From NCBI GenBank assembly GCA_027605045.1, contig JAQFWX010000117.1, positions 1-64,000 on the forward strand: a DNA stretch of 64,000 bases, written 5' to 3'. Below, piece by piece: positions 34,684 through 48,282 of the stretch. The translations under genes were made by a program, and so were the position numbers. The notes under the pieces were generated by a model. It was not told the DNA's origin. It worked only from the letters and a program-made list of their open reading frames with translations, and did not search any database. This DNA is from Phallus indusiatus (lineage: Eukaryota; Basidiomycota; Agaricomycetes; Phallales; Phallaceae). Each line of letters opens with the position of its first letter. Position 1 is the stretch's first letter.

Positions 34684-36154
34684 TTACTTTTGCCGATTCG
34701 CCATTCGACGAGCCTTTCCGGGTCGTTTTGGCACATGTTTTCCTCCCTTCTTTCCTTTCTTATCGGATTTTCCGGAAACAAATTGATCTGTAGAATCGCG
34801 CGTATTCTGCTTTGACCGCCATCCGGTGGATCCTTTACCACCGAATCCGTATTTTTCGTCCCTCTTGTTGCGAGGCATTTTGGGTTTCTTTCTTTGACGG
34901 TCTTCCATGGCTTCTTCAAGCGCGATATCAAAGTCACCGTCATCACCGTCCAAAGCACCACTGTTTCTTTCTAAGTAGGTGTCAGTCTTGACAAAATACA
35001 GAAAACTGGATATGTCGCTTACTCCGTTTAAGGCCTTGAATCTTTTCGCCCAATTCCTTTTTACTACGCTCCCTTTCTTTCAGTTTTTCCAACTGCACCT
35101 GTTTACCAAACTTTTTGCCTTCTCGTTCGCGTCGTTTGTCTTCTGATCGTTTAATTTGGGAAGTTTCGTCCAATAAACGTTGTCGAGTTCGTTCCATATG
35201 TGCGTCAGATTTAACCATCTCGGCGAAAAAATCAGAGGGACGAGTAAAAGGAAGTGAATGCTCGGCTGCAAGCTTTTTGGCAGCCTCCACGGAATGCAAT
35301 GCTTGTTTGTAAAATGACAACTCCCGTTCTAAATCATTGGACACATCTACATCGTGCGTTTGAGGGTATGTTGTGGTCAACGTTTCTGTCCACGGCATTG
35401 ACTTGTTCAGTTGAATGCTTGCCAAGATGCTCTCCAAAGCACGCTAAAATAGTAATGAGGCACTACATTTGAAAGTACTCGACTTGACACATACCTTATT
35501 ATTTACCGTCAATTTTTGTTGAGGAATAGCGTCTTCGTCTACACCTGAAGCTTCATCCAATGCGATGTCTGCGTCGTCATCCTGGCCGGAAAGATGTGAA
35601 GCCGAGGTGTCATTTTTTGTTGCTCGTTTTGAGGTCGAGCTTTTTGAAGACTTTGCATTTTCCTCCTGTTCCTCGTTCTCATCTTCATCCTCATCTTCTT
35701 CATCGTCTTCCTCGTCGCTACTCAGTCCTGCTCTAAGTTTAACCTTAGGAACATATTCTCCTTCCTCTTCATTCTCCTCGTCTTCATCTTCGCTGTCCCC
35801 GCTCTCCTCACTCTCTTCGTCGTCTTCCTCTTCAACTGACGATCCTACTCCTGAATCATCCGAATTTTCGTCGCCAACAACACCCCCGTCAAGTGTTTTC
35901 AGCATACTCTCCCCAACTTCATCTAATCCATCTTCGCCCAGTGCTGCCATGAGTCGCTCCATCCCTTTTTCATCGACGCCCGAGTCGTCATCATCGCTCT
36001 GTTCTGATATTGGTGAATCTTGTTCGACCACTGCTTTAGGTTCAGCGGTTCCTTTTGCAGACTGCTGAACAGACTTTTTCTTCTGTTTCGATTTGTCCTT
36101 CATGTTGGAACGATGATGTAAGCGAATATTGCCTTCGTATTTGTAACGCTGCAT
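34684..36154 (-). CDS. rRNA-processing protein EBP2
   Basis: Nucleolar protein needed for 27S pre-rRNA processing and 60S assembly (EBNA1-binding-protein-2 homologue). Exons 36154-35495, 35443-35023, 34970-34684; total 1368 nt, 455 residues. The first half is an extremely acidic disordered region (runs of E, D and S at about residues 50-190). The family core follows: RALESILASIQLNKSMPWTETL, DVSNDLERELSFYKQALHSVEAAKKLAAEHSLPFTRPSDFFAEMVKSDAHMERTRQRL, then KKFGKQVQLEKLKER and a basic C-terminus with KMPRNKRDEKYGFGGKG, ending RPGKARRMANRQK (nucleolar localisation likely). A second in-frame ATG at 36103 (MKDKSKQKKK) has a better Kozak-like context (A at -3) and may be the real start. Confidence 0.93.
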
Positions 36155-36432
36155 TTCAAAGTTTCAACGCTCGCTTAGATGAAACGTATGTTTTTATTTA
36201 GTAAAATACGATATTCAGTTGAAAGGTTCGGTAACTAAGTCTTACACGAATACAAATGACAGGCGTATGAGACTGTCCTGAAATAGTCCCCAAAAACAGC
36301 TGCTAGCAGACAAATATAACCAAAAGAGAATTCAATAAACAAAAAAAATGCGTCCATGTCCATAAAAATATGGCAAAAGAAACGTCCGATATTATCCTAT
36401 CACACCAAAAGATTTTCCGTCTGGTGTCCTGA

Positions 36433-38966
36433 TTACCATCCGTAGCCATTCGCATTACTAGAACCTCCCTCGAAATCTGCCCTTGTTCCGGGTCGTTTTG
36501 CACTGGTCCCTGTAGCCTGAATATTATTGGGTGATAGTCCCAAATGCCGGGGAGGAACGCTGACAGGTTCGCGTTTTCTTCTGGAGCTCGGGTGATGAGT
36601 AGAGTGACCATGTTGGTGGTGCCGTGGTGGCAATGGTCCATGAACTATTACAGGTCCATACTCAGGATCGTCTTGAAGAACTGGGATAGGTGAAAATTGC
36701 GTGAGAGGCGGTGAACGAATAGCAGCAGGTGGAATCATAGGCACCGGGACAACATTCCTTGACGATGAAGGTACTGCAACTGATTCGGAAGGAAAGGATC
36801 GTGTGTCCGCTGAAAAAGTGTTCAATGAAGGTATAGAATGGCCCACCGATGCATTGTGAGTTGAAATGTTCCGATTAGTCATGGGTATTACATCTGTAAT
36901 CACTTTAGAATGATAACTCGAGCTTCTTAGACGAGACATTCTTACTAAAAGGTGGCGCTCCATTGATTCCTACAGGAAGCCCAGCAGCGCTGCCTAAATT
37001 AGATCCTGAAGCAAGTGCACGTGTGAATTGCAGCTGCGCAGTAGAAGGTGAAAATCCGTTCTCCTCATTTGTCGCCATCGCCTGAAGACTGGTATTGGTA
37101 TAAGGGTATTTTGATAAGGATTGTACATATATATCAGCCATAAGATTATTGTTACGGTTCAGGTCAGAGTGTTCCTGAAACGCGGCATTGTTAGCCATTG
37201 CGAGATAAGCCTCGAGTTCCGACGTAAGAAGCTCGTTGGGCCGAGAGATCGAATTATTTGTGATGTTGTCGTGGAACGCATTCAAAATGTCTGCTTTCGA
37301 ATTTTCAGTAATACGCGGCCGTTCCTTAACATTGTTATTATGATTTGGTACTGGGGCTCTTTGAGGACTTGCCCTCATGTTTGCCGTGTTGATATCTACA
37401 GATTCCTCAGCAATCGCGGGATGTGTCCAACCGCTTTCGACCCAGGAAACGCTTGGGCTCCGAGTGGTGTGTCTTGAAGACATGATTGCTATTTCGCCAT
37501 CTCTTATGCTATCAAGCCTATTGTTATGAGCGGGGACAATTCCGTTAACAAAACCCAGATGGTTAGAAACTGGAAGGTCTGAAGATCTAGTCGAGGGATT
37601 TCGTTCTGTAGGACGGACGATACCGGGACTAGCACGTCCTTCCAAGATATCTTTTGCACGATCCCGAAGCGTCTGTACAAGTGCCCCACTTTGAAATATA
37701 TCGGACGATGTGACGGTAGGAGTAAGCTCAAGAGACGGCTGTTTGACTAGGGTGTTTATTCGTTTTTTCGGAGAGTAAGGTGTAGGTGAGATCGGTTGTG
37801 AAGATGAGGGGGTCGAAGATACAGTGGAAGCATGTGATGAGGAATTGGATAGTGTTGATGTCGTGGAAGCTGACCTTCCCAAGGAATCAACGGATTTTTG
37901 ACGTGGGGGCTGAATTGGTTGAACATTAGACGTAGATGGACCGGACTGTTGTGAAGTTGAAGTGATGTTTGACCCGGGAGAGACTGTTGTCCTGATTCCT
38001 GAGGGAGATGCGAAACGTCTCTCTGGGGCTATTAGGCTCGATCCATCCTTTGGTTTCAGCGAGTTGGAAGAATGTGGAATTCCATTGCTGACCGTCGAGT
38101 CTGAAGCGATAGGTGATACATTATAATTAGTACGATTAATTACATTATAGTGTTTGCCGTTGATAGAACCATCTTTGACAGGAACCTTTGGTCCGAGCCA
38201 GGAAGGCGAAAAAGGAAGTGCTTCTGAATTGAGAGGTCGAGCCGAAAGCCTGCCGTTACTGAATTCCCCAGCAGGATGATGAGGTGGCTCTTCAAGGGCC
38301 GAGTCGTTCAGGTTATCTTGGGTAACAGCCTGTTGGCGGAGACGACCACGGTGAACCGGGATACCTGGCGGTGACTCATAGGAAGGAGTATTATTGACAT
38401 TAATAGAAGCGATGCGCTCAGTGTCGTGAGACCTCTGATGCTAGATGGTTGGTAAGATAAGAAAAAGTAGAAAGAGAAAGAAAAAAAAATACATTGTAAT
38501 CGCGCACCCGACTTTGATCTAAGCTTTCTAAATTGTCAACATTTGCAGTGGAGTACCCAATCGTGTACTGAGAAGTCCGAGAAAGATTTCCTGAGTTCGG
38601 TCCTTCGGAATTAGCTAGCAAAATTCTTTCAAATCCTCGCTTTAAAGCGTTCCGTTCGTCTTCTAATTTTCGATATCTAGCACGCCACCGAGCGAGTTCG
38701 GTATCGGCCCGCTCAACCTCTCTTGCTAAGACCGTTAGATGGGACCTGAGCTCCTTGTTTTCAGCTCTAAGAGCCTGCAAAATCTTTTTCTCAGATACTC
38801 TACTCTGAGGAAACTCCTCAGAATGAAGGTGGTCGGGGTGACCGTGAAGCGAGGTATGACGGTCGTCGTCCTCGTAGTCTTCCTCGTCAGACCCATTGCT
38901 GGAAACTGCGCCTTCATCATCGTCTTCGTAGATCACCTCTAGCGCATCCACACGCAGTGTGGACAT
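36433..38966 (-). CDS. Unknown Ser/Asn-rich protein with N-terminal coiled coil
   Basis: Not recognised. Three exons, 38966-38493, 38440-36946 and 36902-36433, total 2439 nt, giving 812 residues with good splice sites. The N-terminus is acidic (DDDEGAVSS, SDEEDYEDDD), followed at about residues 55-115 by a strong coiled coil (EKKILQALRAENKELRSHLTVLAREVERADTELARWRARYRKLEDERNALKRGFERIL). The remaining 690 residues are disordered, rich in Ser, Asn, Pro and Thr, with poly-Ser near the middle and a His/Arg-Pro tail (PRHHQHGHSTHHPSSRRKREP). A short helix, ALVQTLRDRAKDIL, breaks the disorder. The architecture suggests a scaffold or spindle-pole/polarity adaptor, but no function is claimed. It is divergent from DCTN4 with an 80 bp promoter. 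Confidence 0.8.
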
Positions 38967-39046
38967 GGCGCACCGGTCAAGGAAGAGATGCCGCTCTCGC
39001 CCTGGACTGACCGAACAAAAATCGACTTTTCTTATGTCAGCGAATC
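38967..39046. promoter_or_regulatory. 80 bp bidirectional promoter, coiled-coil gene / DCTN4
   Basis: Only 80 bp lie between the opposite start codons, with no TATA box. Both promoters must be intermixed. Confidence 0.5.
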
Positions 39047-40929
39047 ATGCCCTCCGTGCTCTACTACTGCCCTTGCCAATCTGCTTCCCAGGTCCCGCCT
39101 CCACCGAATTTACCCTCTTCTTCTTACTCATTTCATCCTCTGAATACGCTCTACTTTTGTGAAGAATGCGATGCCATAAGATGTGATCGTTGCGTGTCTA
39201 TCGAAGTTAGCGGCTATTATTGTCCCAATTGTCTCTTTGAGGTACCCAGTGCGAGTGTACGCGCTGAGAAAAACAGGTTAGTTTTTTTTTCACATTTCGT
39301 AGGAATTCGCTGAATCTTGCTTTTCAGATGCGCGCGTAATTGTTTCTTGTGTCCACTTTGCAGGAACACCCTTTCAGTGGTTCCTTCGGATCCCCCCGAA
39401 CAGGAAGACCCTCGACTAAGTCCCATTCCTACTAGCACAATCGGCGAGCCGCCGTTCTTTTTGTACTGTAATTCATGTCGATGGGATTCTGCAGATGTTG
39501 GAATTGTTTTTGACAAACCAACGGGTCTCGCAGGTAAGTTTCGTCGCGCGTTTGTTCGATGGGCCTTTCATGACTTTGCATTCCAAGTACAATTACAAAA
39601 GTTTGAAGATTCAGCCCCTGAATCCTTGGAATTCGAGCGATTAAAAGAACACTTTGAGCACTTCATTCGAGTTTCAAACCCAACTTCTAACACTCATACA
39701 ACATCTACACATGTAAATCCAATTACCGCCGCCGCTTCATCAGCCTTATCTCGTGATATTCCGGGGGTCGCCAAGTATACCGGTCGACGTTCGAAATCCG
39801 AGAAGAACCTTCATAAAGACGAAATTCCTCCTTATCGAAGCAGGTTTGAAGCTAGTGCTAATATCATGTTGGCCCATGGCGGAGGTGAAGATGATGTCAG
39901 CTTTTTGGCGACGCTGGAAGATATCGCAGAGGTTGCGACGTTGGAACAACGGTGGATCAGTAGTTGGACTCCATCACTACAAGTCAGGTAAATTTTATTG
40001 GTATCTTCACCTTGTTACCGTTTTTCATATGTTGCCAGTAACCTACGGCCGTTACGTATACCCCTTCACTCAAAGAAATCAAAACGCTGTCCTTCATGTC
40101 GTCATATTCTCATCAAACCAGAGCAGAAGGCTCAATCGGTCAAGTATAAAATCAAGCTGGTCGCTGTCAACTATCTTCCCGCAATTACGGTTGCCTTGCC
40201 CTCATTCACCCCTCCGTTGCCCACCCTAGACAAATTGAAACGATCCGTCACAGCAAAACAGAGTGCAGAAGATGACAAATCCGGACCTCTTCAGATGCAA
40301 GCCGGAAAAACATACCCATTTCATATCACCTTAACCAATCCTCTATACGATCCCATCACGGTCAAACTCTCCATGCAACGTACCTCACAACCGACTGGAA
40401 AGAGACCGGCATTTGCCGTATCGTTGCCTGCAGCTGCCTTCTCCATTGCCGCATATGCTGAGGCATGGGAATATGAAGATGAAGAGGGAATGTTTGACAA
40501 TGAAACAGACGATATTGATGAACTCTTGGAATTGAGAGGGCTTTCTGCACCAGAAAGGGAAGTGCGCACCAAGGCTAGAAACAAAACTGTTGGCGTCTTG
40601 GAGAAGAAGGCGAATACCACAGTGATCGGTGGTGAAGTCGTTATCGGCAAAGACGGTCAAGGAGATGTGAAGGTTTGTCTGTTTATATGAGTTTACCCTT
40701 TTCTCGATCAAGGCTTTTGACCGTTTTTTTCTCTGGATAGTTTAACATGTTTGTTTCATATACTTATCGTTCTGATGATATCGGCTCTTCTGAAATCGAA
40801 GGCGGAGGAGTCAAGACTCCTAAAACCGTAGCTCTCGAGACGAAGACCTTTTCATTCTATACTGTTGTAGATTTAGGTACCATTCTTCCCCGGGACGAGT
40901 CAGCGAGTAATAATGATCCCCGTGCTTGA
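39047..40929 (+). CDS. Dynactin subunit 4 (p62)
   Basis: Pointed-end subunit of dynactin, the cofactor of cytoplasmic dynein, involved in cargo and cortical attachment and nuclear movement in hyphae. Exons 39047-39276, 39328-39987, 40039-40672, 40741-40929; total 1713 nt, 570 residues. The N-terminal cysteine-rich zinc region is clear: YYCPCQSA, LYFCEECDAIRCDRCVS, YYCPNCLFEVPSAS, then RCARNCFLCPLCRNTL and YCNSCRWDS, as in p62 orthologues. The next part has LEQRWISSW, then LRPLRIPLHSKKSKRCPSCRHILIKPEQK and the beta-rich KYKIKLVAVNYLPAITV, LTNPLYDPITVKLSM, typical of DCTN4. The C-terminal part includes an acidic stretch (EYEDEEGMFDNETDDIDELLE). Confidence 0.94.
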
Positions 40930-41234
40930 CGTCTGTTATACCAGGGTTCCGGATTATTAACTCATTTTGAATTCTAGATGCAATGAGTCAAACAAAGAAA
41001 TTGTAAAGACGTTTTGCGAACCTAGAACTTTGGACACAGACTAGTTTGACTCTTAATGCTGCAGCTCTTTATTCCCCTTCAATTTGCTTCTATGCAACGA
41101 TGATTTTCATTGTGCTATTATTTCCTTACTAACCCCGGGGAGGTTGTTTCACCCCTTTCAATAACTAGCTGTCGAATTTTTCGTGCGCCAGAAAGAATTT
41201 ATTTAGAATCGGCATAGGAGTCACTTGTATGTAT
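40930..41234. other. Convergent 3' flanks of DCTN4 and the unknown gene
   Basis: 305 bp between stop codons. AT-rich, with no recognisable exon or RNA gene. Confidence 0.5.
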
Positions 41235-42460
41235 TCATGTGCATGTACCAGCTAAAGTGGAACCATACGGATGTGTACAAACATCACTGCAAAGTCCTTC
41301 TACCAAATCTTCTATATCCACCATCACCTCTTCCGCATCTTCATCGGCTCTAATATCAAACAAACCGTGGTCGTCCAGAAAAAGAACACAAGCCCCGGTC
41401 TCTCGATGAGAAAGTTGAACTTGCCAGACACTTGTTACCGGATGTACAACGTTTACGTTTCGAAGGTAACGATCGGCGTTTGTGTACTTGCATAAAAGGC
41501 GATAGAATAGTAACGCGGAAGAAATGACGTTGGTCAGGTTGGTTGTTCCATAGCAGGGGTCTATTCTTCTTCTAACTGTGTCATATTTTAGCTGGTGAAG
41601 CAGAGAGCGGAATGATAATGTATCTGTGTCCGGTTGATTCACGAAGTTCCATGCGTTATACGTTGCCTCATAGGTGTCTCCTGTTTCATAACCGTATTCT
41701 GATAAAACACGAGGGACACAGCTTTCTTCTGGCCACCTCGTGGATTTACGATTGCAGCAGGATGGTAGTATACGAACGGTCGATTTCCAAGATGGGCCTC
41801 GAAAAAAGCATTCATTAGTCGCGCTACATCCGCGAAGAAACACTCCAATAAAGAATGGTCCGGGAGCTTGCCAGATGATCGGTGTGCATCACTAATACTC
41901 TCTGCAATGAATGGAGTAGCCTTTCTTTCCCCAAAAAAGAGACGTGTGCCGGATGGATTATGGTGAAGCACTGTACGATAAATCGAATCGCCACCTGAGA
42001 AAAAACCTATTTCTGGAAAGAAACATCGTAGGCGATACAAAAGATCAGCAGATGAGAAGTGATAGGCTATACTGCCGATTGAGGTCTTTTTCTTCAGGTT
42101 GTCCGCAGACCATCTGAAGGGATCCTTTTTGGGGTAGGTGGCCGTATACCTCTTCGTTTCTATGTCAAACCCTATTGCGTTCGAGAAAAAATTCGAATCT
42201 AATGTAAATGACTCCCGATGCTCCGTCGTGGAAGGAGTCCAGGTAGATCGAATATCCTCCAAAACGGCGTCGGGACGGTGTAGTTCCTCGTGAATATGAT
42301 GCAAGGTCTCCGTCGGCAACCGTTTCGAACAAGGAAACGATAAGTTTATCTCATGCAATAGAGAGAGAGTAATGTCAGGGCCTGTTATGAGAGGACGTAT
42401 AGAGGTCGCAAACGGGGATTTGAATATGTAACGCATGTCATCTTTTGTGGTGGGCCTCAT
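41235..42460 (-). CDS. Unrecognised protein, 395 residues
   Basis: I do not recognise this family. Two open segments in different frames join through a 38 bp intron (41736-41699; donor GTGGCC, acceptor TTATCAG): exons 42460-41737 and 41698-41235, total 1188 nt, 395 residues in frame. The intron is shorter than most here and has no clear branch site, so the frame change could instead be a frameshift. The protein looks globular, with aromatic-rich strands: GFDIETKRYTATYPKKDPFRW, SSADLLYRLRCFFPEIGFFSGGDSIYRTVLHHNPSGTRLFFGERK, LLECFFADVARLMNAFFEAHLGNRPFVYYHP, SALLFYRLLCKYTNADRYLR, SVWQVQLSHRETGACVLFLDDHGLFDIRADE. No signal peptide, membrane segment or catalytic motif is evident. It may be a basidiomycete-restricted family. 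Start ATG at 42460 is the first in frame; an upstream exon is possible. Confidence 0.62.
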
Positions 42461-42808
42461 TAAAGGGTTTAGGATTTGAATAGTTTGAGGAGGTTCTCAA
42501 TTCGGGAAGGGACGCGTAGTACGTGACATTTGAAAACATGCTGCCACCCCCTGTTATGAAGAATGTGAATTCAACGTGCCAGTGTATTTCGACTTGACGC
42601 TGATTTTTTGCTAAACGTTCAGTATTATAATATATGTGTGTCAATGTGTAATCTTACTGCAGTTATACCCTTATGTTGAAGTAGAACATTCACTGGCAAG
42701 GGCCAAGCATACGCTTCTAGTAGTTATGTAATATCAAAAGCTTTCCATTCTGTGTGCCCTTCTCAAAAGCCAACTCATATCCTTGTCCTATACGGGAAAT
42801 TAGGTTAG
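42461..42808. other. Divergent intergenic region, unknown gene / BUD22
   Basis: 348 bp between opposite start codons. A short open frame on the minus strand (42438-42644) has no acceptable splice link to the gene on its left and is not supported. Nothing else is seen. Confidence 0.45.
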
Positions 42809-44304
42809 ATGAGCAGTAACGTTATCGCAGGAAAGAAGAGAAAATGGTCGGAAATAACCAAAGTAAGTTCTTCGTCAGTATATTGAGGTTTTAAAGTCAA
42901 CTTTTTCGCTCGAGGTTAGGCCGATCCGTCTACCCTTTTGCACATGAAAATTGTGCGTCCTTCTGTGCTTTCGAGCGTATTGAGCAATATGTCTGACTCA
43001 TATCAAAGCATCATTCTGTCAAAGAGCTGAAAAAGGCTGCCAAAAAAGCCAAAGGCTTCGAAGTTCAGCGTTTGGTGAAACGTATGAGAGAAGCTAGGTC
43101 ACGATTCAGTGTTTCCTTGATAGTGTTGTTGCTCATTCCTTGTTAGGAAATCCAAAGATAATGAACGATCTAAGGTTGACGTCGTCGAATTGGAATCCCA
43201 GCTGGAGCTTCTTAAAGTATTCAGTTCACTCACTCAGCATCTAGACGGAGCTTTTGACTAATGTACTCGCAGAAAATTGATTTGGAACGAATTTCCGGAT
43301 TATCCTTAGCATCTAAGATACGAAAGGACAAATTCTTGTCTTCTAACGAGCTACTACTTGATACCTTAAGGTCATTTGCATTCTTTACCGCGCAGAGGTC
43401 AACGGACTCTCAGGTCCAAAAGGTGGAAAATAGGATGCTTAGCTCCCCTGTTTTGGCATCGGAGACTACTGCAGCGATTAATGGTCTCATAAAGAGTCTA
43501 CGCTCGCACTCGGACCAAGAACGCGCCACTACAGAATCGCAAAGTGGATCAGACGGAGAAGATGAAGAGCGTACCGGTCTGGTACCAACAAACACGACAC
43601 CTCATTCTCTTGACGAACATACGTCACAAGATGACCATGTGTCGAATGATGGTAGTGCTGATGATGACGAGGACGAAGAAGAAAGGTTGGTCGAGGCTGC
43701 GGGTTGGGAGTCAGGTTCGATAGACGATGATGTTGAAGAAGCAAACTCGGGCGACGATGTTTCAATACCATCTCCGAAGACACCTGTCAAAGTATCACGA
43801 TCGAAGCAAAAGACGAAACCACCGGAGACCGACTTAAAATCTCAGTTTCTGCCCTCTCTTTCTGTTGGGTATGTACCGGGTGATTCGGATTCAGAATTCA
43901 ATTCTGGGGAAGAAGAACCAGGACCGGAGAGAAAAAATAGACGGGGCCAACGAGCTCGTCAGGCGTCAGTCTTTTTACCACCTAATTTTTGAATAGTATT
44001 CTCACTAGCCGCGTTTAGGATTTGGGCAAAGAAATACGGGAAAAACGCAAAGCATATCAAAAAGGAACGAGGAAATGTTCCATCTCAAGGTTATGTCAAG
44101 GACGAGAAGACAAGAATAAGAAGAGATAATCAGAGCCAACCCTTCACCCCAATTCGTTCACATAAACCATCTGTGCCTTCTCAAGCAAAGCCAGTCGAAA
44201 CTAAAGTGGCTTTACATCCGTCTTGGGAGGCGAAGAGAATGTTGAAATCCAAGGAAAGCGCACGGATACTTCCTTCCCAGGGAAAGAAGATAGTCTTTAG
44301 TTGA
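42809..44304 (+). CDS. Bud22-family ribosome biogenesis protein
   Basis: Nucleolar protein of the Bud22/SRFBP1 family, needed for 18S rRNA processing and 40S assembly. Exons 42809-42862, 42920-42952, 43009-43097, 43147-43216, 43273-43964, 44019-44304; total 1224 nt, 407 residues. The N-terminus MSSNVIAGKKRKWSEITK is followed by a coiled-coil region (HHSVKELKKAAKKAKGFEVQRLVKRMREAR) and an acidic disordered centre (DDDEDEEERLVEAAG). The C-terminal signature is the family hallmark: RKNRRGQRARQAIWAKKYGKNAKHIKKE, then LHPSWEAKRMLKSKE and the terminal GKKIVFS. It lies 131 bp upstream of the hydrolase gene on the same strand. Confidence 0.87.
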
Positions 44305-44435
44305 AGCATGTTACTTACTAGTAGATCACTATATGTATATGCCAGAGCCATGGAGTGACACTCGGTTAGGAGTATATTCATTATGATTTGCTTCCGTCCT
44401 TGCCACCGTTACACTGTTTGCACCACCAAGCTGCC

Positions 44436-45951
44436 ATGCCAGATGAAGCCTTGAATCAAACTGGTTTTCTAAAGAAAGCACACCGCTTTCTGATATATCT
44501 TGGTGCAGTTTATGCCACTTTTCTAATTCTTCTTACTGTACCATCCTTTCAAACTCAGTACGTTCGAATTTTCTGCTCACCGTGCGCGTAAAAATCTTAA
44601 GTTCAAATTCAAATTTTGCGTTTCAGCTTGCTGTACTTGCACAAATTCAATTGGCCTTTGTCTGCTGACTTTTCTCTTCCAGAGAGATACGGGCTAGCTC
44701 GTAAGTCAGAGCTTCTTTCATATCGATACTGCCCGAACCGTCTTTTACAGCACAGAGAGCCGCGAACATCAACATTACAACTTCGGACAATGTAACTCTA
44801 GGAGCTTGGTTTATCCTATCAGATTCATATTACGCGAAATCATACGACTCGCCTTCTAGCCCCTCTGCAAGTCCCTCGTCTCCTCTTTCGCCTGCGTCCA
44901 TTTCATCGGCTCTACGCTTATTCCCAACCATAATATTCTTTCACGGCAATGCTGGCACTCGTGCAGTTTCTTTCAGAATTCAAACATACAAAGGATTTGC
45001 CTCTCGATTAGACTCAAACGTGCTAGTCATAGATTATAGAGGTTTCGCCGATTCAGAGGGGACACCTTCCGAGTCTGGACTCAACTTGGACGCCCATGCC
45101 GCTTGGGACTGGGCTATTAAAAATGGTGCTGATGCTGCAGATTTGATTCTGATTGGTCAGAGTCTGGGAACAGCCGTCGCGACAGGTCTAGCTCGTGATT
45201 TAAGCAATGAAGGTGCGTTATATCCAGTAGTTCGTTATATTTGCATGTCTTTTCTCAGCGCGAGCTTTTTTTTTCCTTTTCAGGTACGCGAATGAGAGGA
45301 CTGGTTTTATTAGCTCCATTTTCTTCGCTTCCTGTACTTTTGGAAACGTATAGTGTGTTAGGTTATCTTCCAGTATTGAGACCTTTACAACACTTCCCAC
45401 TTGCTCAACGTTAGTACCGACTGCAATCTTGACCTCGGGTTTAATACTTAAAAAACCTTTCAGGATTTGTCCTTAAGTTTTTGAAAACACGTTATGATAC
45501 TCGAAGTACAATTTCGGTGAGTGGACAATACATTCGCATATAATATGTTTAACCAGGGCAACCTCAGGACGTCAAAACGGACATCATTCTCGTTCACGCC
45601 GATGACGATTATGATATTCCGTTGGATCATTCAATTGATATTTTCAATAATCTTGTCGAACCTAGTCTTCCCCCGCCTCTTCTTCCGTCTGATAAACTAA
45701 ACATGGCTGTCAGTTCGGAACAATGGCCAGAAATACGAAAAAGAGAGCAAGAACGTCAGGAATTGAGAAACAAACTGATACGAACAGAAGACATAAACAA
45801 TGTTGGACAAATAGAGCGTTTTGAGCGCGCGGACAACATGGGTAAAGTTGTATTTTTACGAAGCAGATGGGGTGGACATAATAATATTGCAAGAATGGAG
45901 GCTGTGGTTGATATAGTTGGACATGTGTTAAAAATTAGACGACCATTATAG
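44436..45951 (+). CDS. ABHD12-like membrane alpha/beta hydrolase
   Basis: Monoacylglycerol/lysophospholipid-type serine hydrolase related to ABHD12. Exons 44436-44557, 44627-44700, 44751-45212, 45284-45409, 45464-45516, 45568-45951; total 1221 nt, 406 residues. One N-terminal membrane segment (FLIYLGAVYATFLILLTVPSF) anchors it, with the catalytic domain following: LGAWFILS, oxyanion-hole motif FFHGNAGTRA, VLVIDYRGFADSEGTPSE, nucleophile elbow LIGQSLGTAVA (Ser in GQSLG), DIILVHADDDYDIP (acid Asp) and WGGHNNI (catalytic His near the C-terminus). A Ser/Pro-rich insert (SSPSASPSSPLSPAS) interrupts the domain before the HG motif. Substrate specificity cannot be read from the sequence. Confidence 0.9.
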
Positions 45952-46187
45952 TTATCTAGATAATCATAACTGAAGTTTTTGTGTATCTGTAAGTTACAGC
46001 TAGCTCTTATAGAAAGTCTTTGAACACCGTCTCTTCACGAGTAATTTCATCGGATCTGTTATCGTGAGAATACTTCGCTTCCGAAGAGCCGCCCGTTGAC
46101 GGCAGTTCCACTACGCCTTGTCTATAACCTCCTCCTCCTTTTCCAACAAATCCTCTTCGTATTCATTTCAAGAGGTTGGTTTCGTCA

Positions 46188-48282
<2,095 letters not shown>

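Noticed and set aside
35565..36068. Long plus-strand Ser-rich open frame
   Set aside because: It is the antisense of the acidic E/D/S-rich part of EBP2; GAA/GAT/TCA-rich coding DNA leaves the opposite strand open.
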